From assembly GCA_023525975.1 (NCBI GenBank), contig CM042035.1:31897001-31961000 (forward strand): 64,000 nucleotides of DNA, written 5' to 3'. The position numbers and the translations under genes were made by a program. Under the pieces are notes generated by a model. That model was not told the origin of the DNA and made no database searches. It saw nothing but the letters and a program-made list of their open reading frames with translations. The DNA is from Smallanthus sonchifolius (taxonomy: Eukaryota > Streptophyta > Magnoliopsida > Asterales > Asteraceae). Below, in pieces: positions 33,602 through 46,425 of this stretch (position 1 is the stretch's first letter; every line of letters starts with the position of its first letter).

Positions 33602-35803
33602 GCGGTGGTCCATAAGAAAAAAGATAAATGGAGAGTCTGTGTACACTTCACAGACTTAAACAAAGCATGTCCAAAAGATCTTTTCCCTCTACCACACTTA
33701 GACTCAATGGTTGATGCTACAGTAGGCCACGAGACGTTAACCTTCATGGATGCTTCATTAGGATTTCAACAGATCCAGATGGAACCCTTAGACCAGGAGG
33801 ATACTTCCTTCATGACCCCGACAGGTATCGATTGTTATATTGCTATGCCCTTTGGTCTAAAAAATGCAGGTGCTACATACCAAAGGCTGGTAAGCATGAT
33901 GTTCAAAGACAAACTTGGGGACACCATGGAAGTCTATATTGATGACATGGTGGTGAAATCAAAGAAAGCTGAAGATCATCCTAGGGATCTTGAAGAAGCA
34001 TTGGATATCTTGGATCATTATAACATGAAGCTTAACCATTCCAAATTCCACTTTGGAGTGGGGGCAGGAAAATTTCTAGGATATATGGTAACTAAACGAG
34101 GGATTGAGGCCAGTCCTGAGCAGATCAAGGCAATAGTCAACCTGAAATCCCTAGCCAATACCAAAGATATCCAAAGGCTAACGAGTAGAGTAGCAGCGCT
34201 CAACATATTTATCTCAAGATCCTCAGAGAGATGTAAAGAATTATATGATATCCTGAAGAAAAACAAAAGATTCTAATGGGAAGACAAGCACGAGCAACAC
34301 TCCAAGCACTAAAGGAGTATTTTTCCACGGTTCCTCTATTAATGAAACCTGAAGATGGCGAGCCATTATCCTTATACTTAGTAGTATCTGGACACTCTGT
34401 AAGTGTTGTACTAGTTAAAGATCATGAACGTCAGCAACATCCAGTATACTATGTAAGTAAAAGTCTACTTTCGGCAGAAACCAGGTATTCTCATTTAGAA
34501 AAATTGGAACTAGCTTTAATAATGGCATCTACTAAACTTAGACATTATTTTGAAACTCATGCTATACATGTTAAGACTAATTAACCAATTAAGTGTGTTT
34601 TGAGAAAGCCAGAAAGGTCTGGAAGAATGGCTAAATGGTCAGTCAAACTCAGCGCATATGACCTCAAATATGAGCCCAGAACAGCAATAAAATCTCAAGC
34701 ACTTGCAGACTTTGTGGCTGATTTCAGTAGTGATATCCAGCAAGAAGCAGATCTTGAAGTTCAACAACTAGAGAAATCCAAGGATAAATGGATTTTATTC
34801 ACAGATGGTGCATCTAATATTAGAGGAACAGGTTTTGGAATCATACTAAATTAGCCAAAAAGGGACATACTACCCCAATCAATAAGTTATGAGTTCCAAG
34901 CAACCAACAACGAGGCAGAGTACGAGGCGCTGGTAGCAGGATTACAACTTACTTGTGATATGAAGATCATGAATCTCCAGGTATATGTGGATTCACTATT
35001 AATTACTAACCATTTCAATGGCTCATATGCAGCAAAGGGTGAAAGATTAATCAAATACCTCGAGATAGTTAAACAATTATCTGTGAAATTCAAAATCTTT
35101 AGCGTAATACAGGTACCAAGGGAAGATAACTATGAAGTTGATGCCTTAGCAAATCTTGCCTCAGCCCTCAAGATTCCGGAAGGAACCACAATACCGATCA
35201 TACATATCCTAAGTCCAGCAATTGAAGCGAAAAACAAAGTATCCAATAAAGAAGAAGCAGATATTCGGGATCTCGAGCCAAGGATCCTGGATTATACCTA
35301 TCAAAAGATATTTGCAGGATGGTGAAGTCCCAAATGACGAAAAGAATCACAGGGCTTTTCGACTGAGAATATATCGTTTTATAATATTACATGGTGTTTT
35401 GTACAGGAAATCTATTGCAGGTCCTTATCTAAGAAGTTTAGAAGATCTTGAAGCACTTGAAGACCTCAAAGATATACACGAAGGCGATTGTGAAAATCAC
35501 ACTGGGGGCAGAGCGCTCTTCTCAAAGATCCTAAGGACAGGATACTATTGGCCAACCATGAGGAAAGATGCCATGGACTATTACCAGAAGTGTGACGCAT
35601 GCCAGAGACATAGAAACATCCTTCATCAGCCAGCGAAACCCTTGTACCCAATTATATCTACTTGGTCATTCATGAAGTGGGGAATGGATATAGTTGGCAA
35701 GCTCCCAAAGGCACCAGGAGGAAAAGTATTTATGTTAGCAATGACAGACTACTTCTCCAAATGGATCGAAGCCGAAGCATTCGTTCAAGTAAGAGAAAAG
35801 GAA
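33602..35803 (+). pseudogene. Element A RT, RNase H, second RNase H and integrase start
   Basis: RT resumes with KWRVCVHFTDLNKACPKD, palm motif FMDAS and the catalytic VYIDD (near 33935-33950). The RT-linked RNase H is at about 34280-34580, after a frameshift near 34275. A second, Tat-specific RNase H is at about 34780-35180 with the four acidic residues in FTDGAS, NNEAEYEAL, VYVDS and VDALA, broken by TAG at 34853. The integrase zinc-binding domain CDACQRH (about 35595) and the core with MDIVGKLP and MTDYFSKW follow, up to 35803 where E is inserted. Stops at 34275, 34583 and 35324 show decay. Confidence 0.88.
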
Positions 35804-37784
35804 TGTAAGGCCCCAAACCCGAGAGGCCTCACTTGTTGGATTTACTCATTCACAAACAGTTATTAAACTTGAATATCAAATAACGCAGCGGAATCATTCA
35901 TTCATCATAATTAAAACTTGTTCAAACATTCGGAAGCGTAACATTGTCAAATATATAAACATAACATAAACAACTCATGACGGGATGCCAGTCTTCATGA
36001 TCAACCGGTAACTCTTCTCGCTTGCCAAGCATCACCGTCCATCATCCATACCTGCCTTATCCTGAATGTGCATACTAAAAGTCCGCTACGCTGGTGAGTT
36101 CCATTTTTTCATTTGATTTAAGAAATGGTTCATCATTCAATAATTCATTAGGGTTTAACATCATGTATAAGAAAACAGGGCCTTTCTTTCATCATTAAAA
36201 ACATTCAAACATTTATCATCTTCATAAACACGTTGAACGGATCGTTCGTTTAAAAACATTTAACAATTCATTTAAGTCATACATTACTATCTAAATCTGT
36301 GTTACCATTCGTCCCGTCATTTAGTATTGTATTGCCCCTATGGCTTAACTGCAAGAAGACCGACAATACAATACATTCCGTCAATTCCCTTTTGTATTGC
36401 CCCCAAGGCTTAACTACACGAGGACCGACAATACCCATTTAGTTGCGAATATGGCTCTCATGTCCATAAACCAACAACTTCCATCGACGACTATGGCTCA
36501 CGGCCATAACACCGTCGGATCATAATGTAACCTTCCTGGGTCATGTTAACCCCTAAGTAACCGTCGTTACTCCCTTACCAGTTGTACAACATCATAACCA
36601 TTGGCAGGCCACCAAGACACTGCCCCTGTTGTTCTTGTGGCAACTATGGCTCGCTGTCCATAATCTACCACAAGGATGGGAATCACATTCCCAGACTTCA
36701 TTTGTCAATTTCATTTATTCGACAGATTAGATTTGTAATGACTTCTTTAAAACCTTTGCCCTTTTCTTTTCTTTTCATAAACCCTTTCATTCATTTTCAA
36801 AACCCTTTACCTTTAGTTTAAACCATTTCTTTATAAACATTTCATTCATAAAACTTTCTTTCCATAAACCGTTCGTTCCAAATCATTTCATTTTGTAAAC
36901 ATAGTTTCATAATCATCATTTCGTAAACATCATTTCGTATGTATGCACACCAGCCCGAAAACATTATTTAAAACATTTAAAAGAGGGCTTCTAGAACTCA
37001 CCTGATAAGCTAATCTGGATTGTCCTAAACAAGGTCCCACAGCGTCACTTCTGATCTGAATTGATTAGTTAAATACACAACAGACCAACTCCCGACTCTA
37101 ATGGTTTAACCTTCTAAACATACTGACTTTACCTAAACAGCCTGACGCCTACGCACTTAGCAAGTGCGCAGGGCCTTGCTCTTGCGTACTTAATAATTGC
37201 GCAAACCTCGCTTCATTCGTACTTGATAAGTACACATGATCCACTTCCTACGTACTTGATAAGTACGCAGGATCCTCTTCCTGCATACTTGATAAGTACG
37301 CAGGATCTGCTTCCTCGTAAAAACCCTAACTTTCTCCTTCGGGTCTGATCACGTCAAGATCCCGAACCTGTTTACATTCAAAACGTTTGCTTTTCATTAA
37401 GGAACTCAAAACTATGTTTTCTTCCAGTTTCATCCGTAAAAACGTCACATTTTCATCCAAACCCCGAAAAAACCCAAAAACAAACAAAAACTCAGATCTA
37501 GGTTGGATCGTTACCTGTATCGAGCTTCTGATTCAGAGGTTCTTCTCACGAGCTATGAAGCAACGCACTTCTTCAATCTCGGGTCGATCCGCCAACTTTC
37601 TCTCTCTACGGTTTCTCTCTCTAGAACTTGCAAATGAGAGAAATGTGGAGTGCGCTGGCTATTTATAGGGGAGGCTCCCCTATGTTCGCCCCTTCAAGCC
37701 CACCGGCCCATCCAGCCTGGCCAGTCATGCCTTATTCGTTTATTCCGTTATTATAATTGTCATTTTAAATTTTGGGATGTTATA
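35804..37784 (-). repeat. Element E 3' LTR
   Basis: TGTAAGG...GGGATGTTATA on the + strand. The terminal CA has become TA. The reverse-strand TATA box is at 37660-37667. A cluster of palindromes of type GCGTACTT-NNN-AAGTACGC lies at 37149-37311, downstream of that TATA in the transcribed part. Confidence 0.92.
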
Positions 37785-37824
37785 AGTCTACTCCCCTTAC
37801 AATAGGTTTCGTCCCCGAAACCTA

Positions 37825-40800
37825 TCATAATTCAAATAGATGAGGGCACGACTCCCTCATTTCCTCCTCCGTTTCCCAAGTAGATTCCGATCCTTTTCGA
37901 TGCTTCCATTGGACTTTAACCAATTGGATTACTTAATTACGTAAACGTTTCTCCTTCTGATCTAGGATGGCCATAGGTTCTTCGATGTAGTTAAGGCTGT
38001 TGTCGACCTCGATGTCAGTAAGTGGTACGTGAGCCGATTCATCCGCCAAACACTTTCGCAAGTGTGATACATGGAAGGTAGGATGAATCCCGCTTAACTC
38101 ATGAGGAAACTCTAGCCGATAAGCGACTTCACCAACCCGTGCCATTATCCTTAATGGTCCGACAAACCTCGGACTTAACTTTCCTCTCTTCCTGAATCGT
38201 ATGATTCCCTTCCAGGGTGACACTTTCAACATTACTTTGTCCCCAACATCAAACTCGATAGGCCTTCGTCGTTTATCCGCATAGGATTTCTGACGATCTT
38301 GTGCGGCCTTCATTCGTGCTTTGATTTGATCAAACCTCTCCGACGTTTCTCTTACGACTTCAAGACATCCTAATTCCTTTTGTCCAATCTCAACCCAACA
38401 AACCGGGGTCCTGCATCTTCTCCTATACAACATTTCGTAAGGTGGCATGCCTATCGTCGTGTGATAACTATTGTTGTAGGAGAATTCGGCTAACGACAGA
38501 TGACGGTCCCAACTGCAGCCAAAATCGATGATACAAGCACGAAGCATATCTTCCAATGTCTGAATGGTCCTCTCGGACTGACCATCCGTTTGTGGGTGGT
38601 ATGCCGTGCTGATATTAAGCCTCGTGCCCATCGCTTCGTGGAATCTTTTCCAGAACCTCGATGTGAATCGTGTGTCCCGGTCAGATACGATCATCAAAGG
38701 CATCCCATGCCGTGCTACTACTTCGTTAATAAATACTTCCTCTAACATTTCCGACGAGAACGTCTCGCGAATAGGTAGGAAATGAGTACTCTTCGTTAAA
38801 CGGTCCACAATTACCCAAATGGTGTAATGACTTTTAGTTGTGTGAGGTAGCTTGGTTATGAAGTCCATGGTAATGTGTTCCCACTTCCATTTCGGTATAT
38901 CAAGTGGTTGAATCTTTCCAAACGGTTTCTGGTGTTCGGCCTTTTCTTGTGAGCAAGTCAAGCACTTGCTTACAAACTTTGTCACCTCATGTTTCATCCC
39001 AGGCCACCAGTATTCCTTCCTCAGATCTTGGTACATTTTATTGGTACCAGGACGGATAGAGTACCGAGACTTATGAGCATCATCCAAGATTTTGGTTCTA
39101 AGCTCGCCACCCATAGGTATCCATACCCGTCCAAAACGTGTCCTAACACCAAGGGTGTTAAATTCCAACGTGTCCTGTTAGCCAACCATCCTTTACTTCT
39201 TTATGTTTTCTTCCTTAAGTGCTTCATCTTGAGCTCTTTCAATTTCCCTCATCACATCTGATGTTACCACCAACTGGCAAGCTTTCACCCTAATAGGAGT
39301 AGGCACATCCTTTCGGCTTAGAGCGTCAACCACCACGTTTGCCTTTCCAGGATGGTATATGATTTCACAGTCATAGTCTTTTAATAGTTCCAACCATCGT
39401 CTCTGCCTCTTATTAAGCTCTCTTTGTTCGAAGAAGTACTTCAAACTTTTGTGGTCGGAGTAAATAGTAAACTTCACCCCGTACAGGTAGTGCCTCCAGA
39501 TTTTCAATGCGAATACGACAGCAGCAAGTTCCAAATCGTGGGTCAGATAATTAGCTTCGTGAATCTTCAACTGTCGTGACGCATACGCGATCACTCTTCC
39601 GCGTTGCATCAACACGCATCCCAATCCCTGACCCGAAGCGTCAGAGTATACCACTAAGTCTTCATTGCCCTCGGGAAGGGCCAAGACTGGAGCTTTGGTT
39701 AGCTTCTCTTTCAATTCCTTAAATGCCTCATCCTGGGTCGAACCCCATTCGTACTTTACCTCCTTCCGAGTCAACTTTGTCAATGGCGAACCTATTTTCG
39801 AGAAATCCTGGATGAATATCCGATAGTAGCCTACCAATCCCAAGAAACTACGGATTTCCGTTGGCGTCTTAGGAATATTCCATTCCCTTACTGTCATCAT
39901 CTTCGCTGGGTCAACCATAATTCCGTTCGGGTTAATGACGTGACCTAGGAACTGGACTTCCCTAAGCCAGAACGCGTATTTGGAGAACTTAGCATACAAC
40001 TTTTCCTTTTTCAGAGCTTCCAATACCTCCTTCAAGTGACACGCGTGATCACCCTTGTTCTTGGAGTAGATGAGGATATCATCGATGAACACGATTACCG
40101 ATCGATCCTGCATTGGTCGACAAACTCTATTCATCAAATCCATGAACGCTGCGGGGGCGTTCATCAATCCAAAAGACATCACGCGGAACTCGAAATGTCC
40201 ATAACGCGTGCGAAATGCAGTTTTCGTTATGTCTTCTTCCCTCACCTTCAACTGATGGTACCTGGATCGAAGGTCGATTTTTGAGAACCAACTTGCGCCT
40301 TGCAATTGATCGAACAGGTCGTCGATCCTTGGTAAAGGGTACTTGTTCTTCACTGTACGTTTGTTCAACTCGCGATAATCAATACACATTCTCATTGAAC
40401 CGTCTTTCTTCTTCACAAACAACACCGGAGCACCCCAAGGCGAGATGCTCGGTTGTATAAATCCCTTCTCAAGTAGTTCGTCTAATTGGGCCATAAGTTC
40501 TTTCATTTCCACTGGTGATAGTCGATATGGAGCCTTAGCCACAGGTTGGGCATCTGGTACTAAGTCGATTCGAAATTCAATCTCTCTGTCGGGTGGTAAC
40601 CCAGGCAAATCCTCTGGAAACACCTCCGGGTACTCGCGTACCACGGGTACATCGTCTAGTTCCTTCACTTCCTTACATTTGTCAATTACGTACACCAGAT
40701 AAGCCTCGCATCCGCGCCTCAAGTAATTTTTTGCCTTAATCATCGAGATGACATTTTGCATCAGGGCGTCACGATCCCCAAGAACCTCGACTTTGCTACC

Positions 40801-41115
40801 ATCCGGAGCCTTGAGTCGGATTATCTTTCGTTTACATATGATTTGTGCTTCGTTGGCAGTTAACCAATCCATACCTAACACAACATCAACCCCTCCCAAA
40901 ATCATAACTAACAGTCTGACAGGGAACCTATGACCTTCTATTTTTATCATGGAATCAAATAACACATAAACAAAAGAGTTGTTAAGGATGAACGTACCTG
41001 ACGCCACATCGGGGTCTGCCCTGGCTTGGTCTTGCGTCAGCGCGTACGCACGAGTCTTTGCTCGGGGCCTCTCTTCTTTCTTCTCCGGGCCTTTCCCTTT
41101 CCTGGCTTCACCCAT
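37825..41115 (-). pseudogene. Element E pol: protease, RT, RNase H, integrase, chromodomain-like end
   Basis: Same frame throughout. The protease keeps VLFDS but the sequence then jumps to IKIEGHRFPVRLL, an in-frame loss of roughly 60 residues including the Gly of the D-S-G site. RT (about 40600-40020) has SKIDLRSRYHQL and the catalytic FIDD. RNase H (about 39680-39350) has VVYSDAS and DALSRK. Stops occur at 39193-39195 and close by at about 39182. Integrase (39168-38100) has a zinc domain with one His changed to Arg, and intact D, D and E in MDFITKLP, VSDRDTRF and GQSERTI. After a TAA at 37933, a chromodomain-like tail (VQWKHRKGSESTWE) ends at TGA 37825. Confidence 0.9.
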
Positions 41116-42276
41116 TCTGGGCTTGGTGCATTCCCGGCTTATATGACCACTCTCCCCACAGTTGTAACATTTGAATAGCTGGGGACATTCACGTGCGTAG
41201 TGTCCGATTTTGCCGTATTTAAAGCATAGATTTGACCCTAACCGACATTCACCCGCATGTCTTACCCCACATCTTCCACAGACTGTCGTCTCGCCTATCC
41301 TGGCCTATTTGTCCTGAGCCCCAAACAACTTCCTAGCCGATCGCTTAGCAGGGAAAGTCGGCTTCTTCTTAAGTTCTCCAATGGTAACGACATTCAGCGC
41401 CAGATCATCAAATATCACGCCGCTCAGTTCTACTACCGAATCATAGGTCGTAGGGGCGTTTGCCTTAACATAGGTGTGGACCTAGTCCTGCAGCCCTTGA
41501 ATGTAACAGGAAATCTTTCTTTCCTCAGTCGTGATAAGGTGTGGTACCAGACGTGCCAGTTCATTGAATCGTGTGGTGTACTGCCGGTGCGTCATGCTCC
41601 CGGCCTTAATCCCCAGAAATTCCCTTTCTACCTTTTCAATCTCATTCCTTGGACATAAATTCTTGATCACCAAAGTTTTCAAATCAGACCACATCATCGC
41701 ATCCACTGTCTCGTCCCCTTTGGCTTGACATACACCTTCCCACCAATGGGATGCTTCCTCTCTCAAGGAGTTAGCAGCAAATTTCACAACTTGATTTGCT
41801 CGACACTCGCTCAGATGGATGGCGGCTTCCATACATATCACCCAGTCAAAAGTAGCCACCGCGTCCTTCTTCCCAGTCAGGACCGGTGGGTCACATGCCT
41901 TAAAAGACCTATAGTCGCAACCACGGTTAAGTGGTGCGTTGATTGCCTCAGTGTTCGGTGTACCAACCGACGTGTTAGACCCACCCGTCTCACTAGCCTT
42001 CTTTAACGCTTCTGCCAACAGTCCTGGCAGAGAAACCTTCATCAACTCAGTGAACTCGCGTGCCAGAGCAGCTCTCACTTCTGGTTTAAAAGTGAATTGT
42101 TGTTCTCCAACATGAGTCGGCTCAGTCCCGTGCACACTAACTTCTGGCTCAGTGTGAACACTTCCTTCTTCACTATACTCCTGGCGTGTAGGGGTCCTGC
42201 CGCGACCGTCGTTACGACCACCGGTATAACCGCCGGTACGGCCCCCACCACGCCTTCCGTTTCATCTTCTTTCCAT
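41116..42276 (-). pseudogene. Element E gag
   Basis: Reverse-strand ATG 42276, in frame with pol. The N-terminus is a Gly/Arg-rich patch (about 42260-42200), then a gag domain with ALREEASHWWEG-like core (SLREEASHWWEG near 41760) and FLGIKAGSMTHRQYTTRF. Two zinc knuckles lie at about 41230-41130: the first is damaged (CFKYGKIGHYAREC, second Cys to Tyr) and the second intact (CYNCGESGHISREC). TGA at codon 5 and TAG at 41482-41484 interrupt it. The protein binds and packages the element RNA. Confidence 0.85.
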
Positions 42277-42594
42277 TTCGTTCTATAAGACAAGAATCTA
42301 ATGTCTTCACGCTAGTTAACAAATAAAATTCAACAAGCACTGTAAGATGTTAATATACACTGGCCATCTGCAATTAACCATTACACTACCTTTCGATTTC
42401 TATTTGACCACCTTTGTGATTCCATCAGAATCCAAGTCCTTACCTAACCCTTTTCTAAGACATACTATACATGTAAATATATATTACCTTCATACCTGAT
42501 GCTGTGGCTCGAGTTACCCGTACTGGCATCCGCTTTCGGTCCCATTCACAGTTTAAGTTCAGACACTGGGAGTGTCCGAATCTCTCAAACTATT

Positions 42595-42606
42595 GCTCTG
42601 ATACCA
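42595..42606 (-). other. Element E primer-binding site
   Basis: Reverse complement GCTCTGATACCA three bases inside the 5' LTR, an initiator Met-tRNA type site. Confidence 0.9.
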
Positions 42607-42609
42607 ACT

Positions 42610-44601
42610 TGTAAGGCCCCAAACACGGGAGGCCTCACTTGTTGGATTTACTCATTCACAAACAGTTATTAAACTTGAATATCAAATAACGCAGCGGAAT
42701 CATTCATTCATCATAATTAAAACTTGTTCAAACATGCGGAAGCGTAACATTGTCAAATACATAAAAAACTCATGACGGGATGCCAGTCTTCATGATCAAC
42801 CGGGTAACTCTTCTCGCTTGCCAAGCATCACCGTCCATCATCCATACATGTCTTAACCTGAATGTGCATACTAAAAGTCAGCTATGCTGGTGAGTTCCAG
42901 TTTTTCATTCGATTTAAGAAATGGTTCATCATTCAATAATTCATTAGGGTTTAACATCATGTATAAGAAAACAAGGTCTTTCGTTCATCATTAAAAACAT
43001 TCAAACATTTATCATCTTCATAAACACGTTGAATGGATCGTTCGTTTAAAAACATTTAACAATTCATTTAAGTCATACATAACTATCTAAATCTGTGTAA
43101 CCATTCGTCCCGTCTTTTAGTATTGTATTTCCCCTAAGGCTTAACTACACGAAGACCGACAATACAATACATTCCGTCAATTTCCTTTTGTATTGCCCCC
43201 AAGGCTTAACTACACAAGGACCGACAATACCCATTTAGTTCCCCATATGGCTCTCATGTCCATAAACCGACAACTTCCATCGACGACTATGGCTCACGGC
43301 CATAACACCGTCGGATCATAATTTAACCTTCATGGGGTCACGTTAACCCCTGAGTAACCGTCATTGCTCCCTTACCAGTTGTACAACATCATAACCATTG
43401 GCAGGCCACCAAGACACTGCCCCTGTTGTTCTTGTGGCAACTATGGCTCGCTGTCCATAATCTACCACAAGGCTGGGAATCACATTCCCAGACTTCATTC
43501 GTCAATTCCATTCATTCGACAGATTAGATTTGTAATGAATTATTTAAAACCTTTGCCCTTTTCTTTTCTTTTCATAAAACCTTTCATTCATTTTCAAAAC
43601 TCTTTACCTTTAGTTTAAACCATTTCTTTATAAACATTTCGTTCATAAAACTTTCTTTCCATAAACCGTTCGTTCCAAATCATTTCATTTCGTAAACATA
43701 GTTTCATAATCATCATTTCATAAATATCGTTTCGTAAACATCGTTTCTTAAAACATCATTTCGTATGTATGCACACCAGCCCGAAAACATTATTTAAAAC
43801 ATTTAAAAGAGGGCTTCTAGAACTCACGTGATAAGCTAATCTGGATTGTCCTAAACAAGGTCCCACAACGTCACTTCCGATCTGAATTGATTAGTTAAAT
43901 ACACATCAGACCGACTCCCGACTCTAACGGTTTAACCTTCTAAACATACTGACTTTACCTAAACAACCTGATGCCTACGCACTTAACAAGTGCCCAGGGC
44001 CTTGCTCTTGCGTACTTAATAAGTGCGCAAACCTCGCTTCATGCGTACTTGATCAGTACGCATTATCCTCTTCCCGCGTACTTGATAAGTACGCAGGACC
44101 CTCTTCCTCTGTACTTGATAAGTACGCAGGATCTGCTTTCTAGCAAAAACCCTAACTTTCGCCTTCGGGTCTGATCACGTCAAGATCCCGAACTTGTTTA
44201 CATTCAAAACGTTTGCTTTTCATTAAGGAACTCAAAACTATGTTTTTCTTCCAGTTTCATCCGTAAAAACGTCACATTTTCATCTAAAACCCAAAAACGA
44301 ACAAAAACTCAGATCTAGGTTGGATCGTTACCTGTATCGAGCTTCTGATTCGGAGGTTCTTCTCACGAACTATGGAGCAACGAACTTCTTCAATCTCGGG
44401 TCGATCCGCCAACTTTCTCTCTCTACAGTTTCTCTCTCTAGAACTTGCAAATGAGAGAAATGTGGAGTGTGCTGGCTAGTTATAGGGGAGGCTCCCCTAT
44501 GTTCGCCCCTTCAAGCCCGTCGGCCCATCCGGCCCGCCCCGTCATGCCTTATTCGTTTATTCCGTTATTATAATTGTCGTTTTAAATTTTGGGATGTTAC
44601 A
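42610..44601 (-). repeat. Element E 5' LTR
   Basis: Partner of 35804-37784, with intact ends TGTAAGG and TTACA. The reverse-strand TATA position reads TATAACTA instead of TATAAATA, so the promoter of the genomic 5' copy may be weakened. Palindromes lie at 43976-44132. Confidence 0.92.
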
Positions 44602-45328
44602 AAGAAGTTATATCCTTTATCAAGCGCAATATCCTGACGAGATTCGGTATCCCAATGGAAATAACATGTGACAACGGATCTCAATTCATTGGCAAAAGAA
44701 CAACTAACTTCTGTGGCAGCTGGGGAATTAAGATGATAACTTCTACCCCTATGTATCCTCAAGCCAATGGACAAGCAGAATCCAGCAACACGATCATCAT
44801 CAACAAACTCAAGAAAAAGTTGGGAGAAAAGAAAGGAAAGTGGGCTGAAGAACTGCCATTTGCACTATGGGCAGATAGAACAACTACAAAAAATGGGACA
44901 GGGCAAACCCCATTCTCTTTGGTGTTTGGCACTAAAGCTATGATCCCTATAGTAATGGTTATCCCCACATCCAGAACTAGTCTTCTAACTCAGGAGAATA
45001 ATAATGAAGCTCTCTCAAATGATCTTTGACACTATTGAAGAACTCAGAGACCTTGCTAAGGTTCGCATTGCAGCCTATCAGCAAAGGATAGCAAGGTCAT
45101 ATAACAAAAACATAAGGATCAGGAGGGTTCAAGTGGGTGATCTTATACTGAGAAAAGCATTCTAGAACATTACCAATCCTAGCGACGGAAAGCTCGCACC
45201 AAAATGGGAAGGCCCATATTTGATTGATTCAGAAACATGCAAGGGTGCTTATTGGTTAGCAACTCTTGAAGGAGATATATTGCCAAGATCCTAGAACGCT
45301 ATTCATCTAAAAGCCTATTTCATGTAAG
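44602..45328 (+). pseudogene. Element A integrase, C-terminal part
   Basis: Continues the integrase core from 35803, with CDNGSQF and the catalytic Glu region GQAESSN, then the C-terminal domain (RDLAKVRIAAYQQ, KLAPKWEGPY) down to HLKAYFM and a stop near 45328. A frameshift near 45020 and stops at about 45162 and 45292 interrupt it. All three catalytic residues would be present across the two halves. Confidence 0.85.
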
Positions 45329-46425
45329 TTAGGATTTATATTCTAACTTAGAATGGTACATATTCATTCCATTTCAATAAAATTTATCTTTATTATCATT
45401 TCATATCATTATACTGACTTGAGCGTCGGAGGGGTGTTAACCTAGCTAACACCCATCTTCACCAAGGATTCCTGTCTTGTAGGAAGTATCTCTAGGGATC
45501 CTGATATAAGACAGAGATTGACCATATCTCCTATGATAAGGTATCCTGTATACCTTCTAATGTTTAAAGGTTTTCACCTTTCTATGAATTGAGTTTAAAC
45601 ACTCCGCCAGTACCGCACGATAATCGAGTATAGTTCAAGGTGTTGCGACCAGTCCATGTAAAAGTGGATGACAGTTTCATCACTGTTGGTAATTACTTGT
45701 TCTATACGATAGTAACAGACGTGTTACTCCTAAGGTTTTTAGCATTTTCATGCTAACTCAAGTTTGGCTTGGCCCACGTTATTCTGGCTTGGCTCATGTT
45801 TTTTTATATATCACAAATTTTTAATACTTATGTATTAAATCAAATGTTTATTATTGATATGCTAACTCAAGACTCTTAATTAAAGTGAAGACTTATGAGA
45901 ATCCTGAAGTTCTATTAGTAATCATGCAACATGATTGGCAAACATACACAAGGGACAACCCGAGGTTACAACGCTTCTTAAAACATTCATCAAAATTTTG
46001 GTATGTGTATCTATCTATTTCAATTTTTATTTCTTGATTCACCATTAAAGGTAGAATCAAAATTTGTATGACTAAGTCATGATTTACTCTATTTATCGAA
46101 ACTAACCTGTGTTTTTTTAAGCCTAAGTTTGATAAATTATCCTAGAGGATCCTGAATCCAGAATATATACTTAAATCTATTTTTTCTAATTTTCTGTAAA
46201 CACATTCAAACTCAAGGACAATCATGGCAGAATTGTCAAAAGATACTAACATTAGTCATGCAGAAAATAGAAAGTGTCATGGGCTTCATCCAAAAAAGGA
46301 ACCATCTACCCAAGACAGAAATTATCAAATTGTCTATCACATATAGGGATCCCATCAGCAAGAAAATTAAATTGTTCAACAGTCAAAGACATTCACACTA
46401 TAACCATAAATATCAGGGCTCGGGC
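45329..46425 (+). other. Element A 3' non-coding region
   Basis: No ORF on either strand that I can support. It lies between integrase and the antisense gene, as in other Tat elements with long 3' regions. Confidence 0.6.

Larger units (their letters stand above)
35804..44601 (-). mobile_element. Element E: Ty3/gypsy chromovirus (Tekay-like) in integrase of A
   Basis: 8.8 kb with LTRs of 1981 bp (35804-37784) and 1992 bp (42610-44601), initiator Met-tRNA PBS at 42595-42606 (reverse strand), and one gag-pol frame 42276 to 37825. Target duplication AGGAA (35799-35803) and AAGAA (44602-44606) differ by one base. With one copy removed, element A's integrase frame continues. Divergence of the LTR pair is about 3% by eye over the first 400 bases, plus several indels. 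A chromodomain-like C-terminus supports the chromovirus assignment. Confidence 0.92.
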
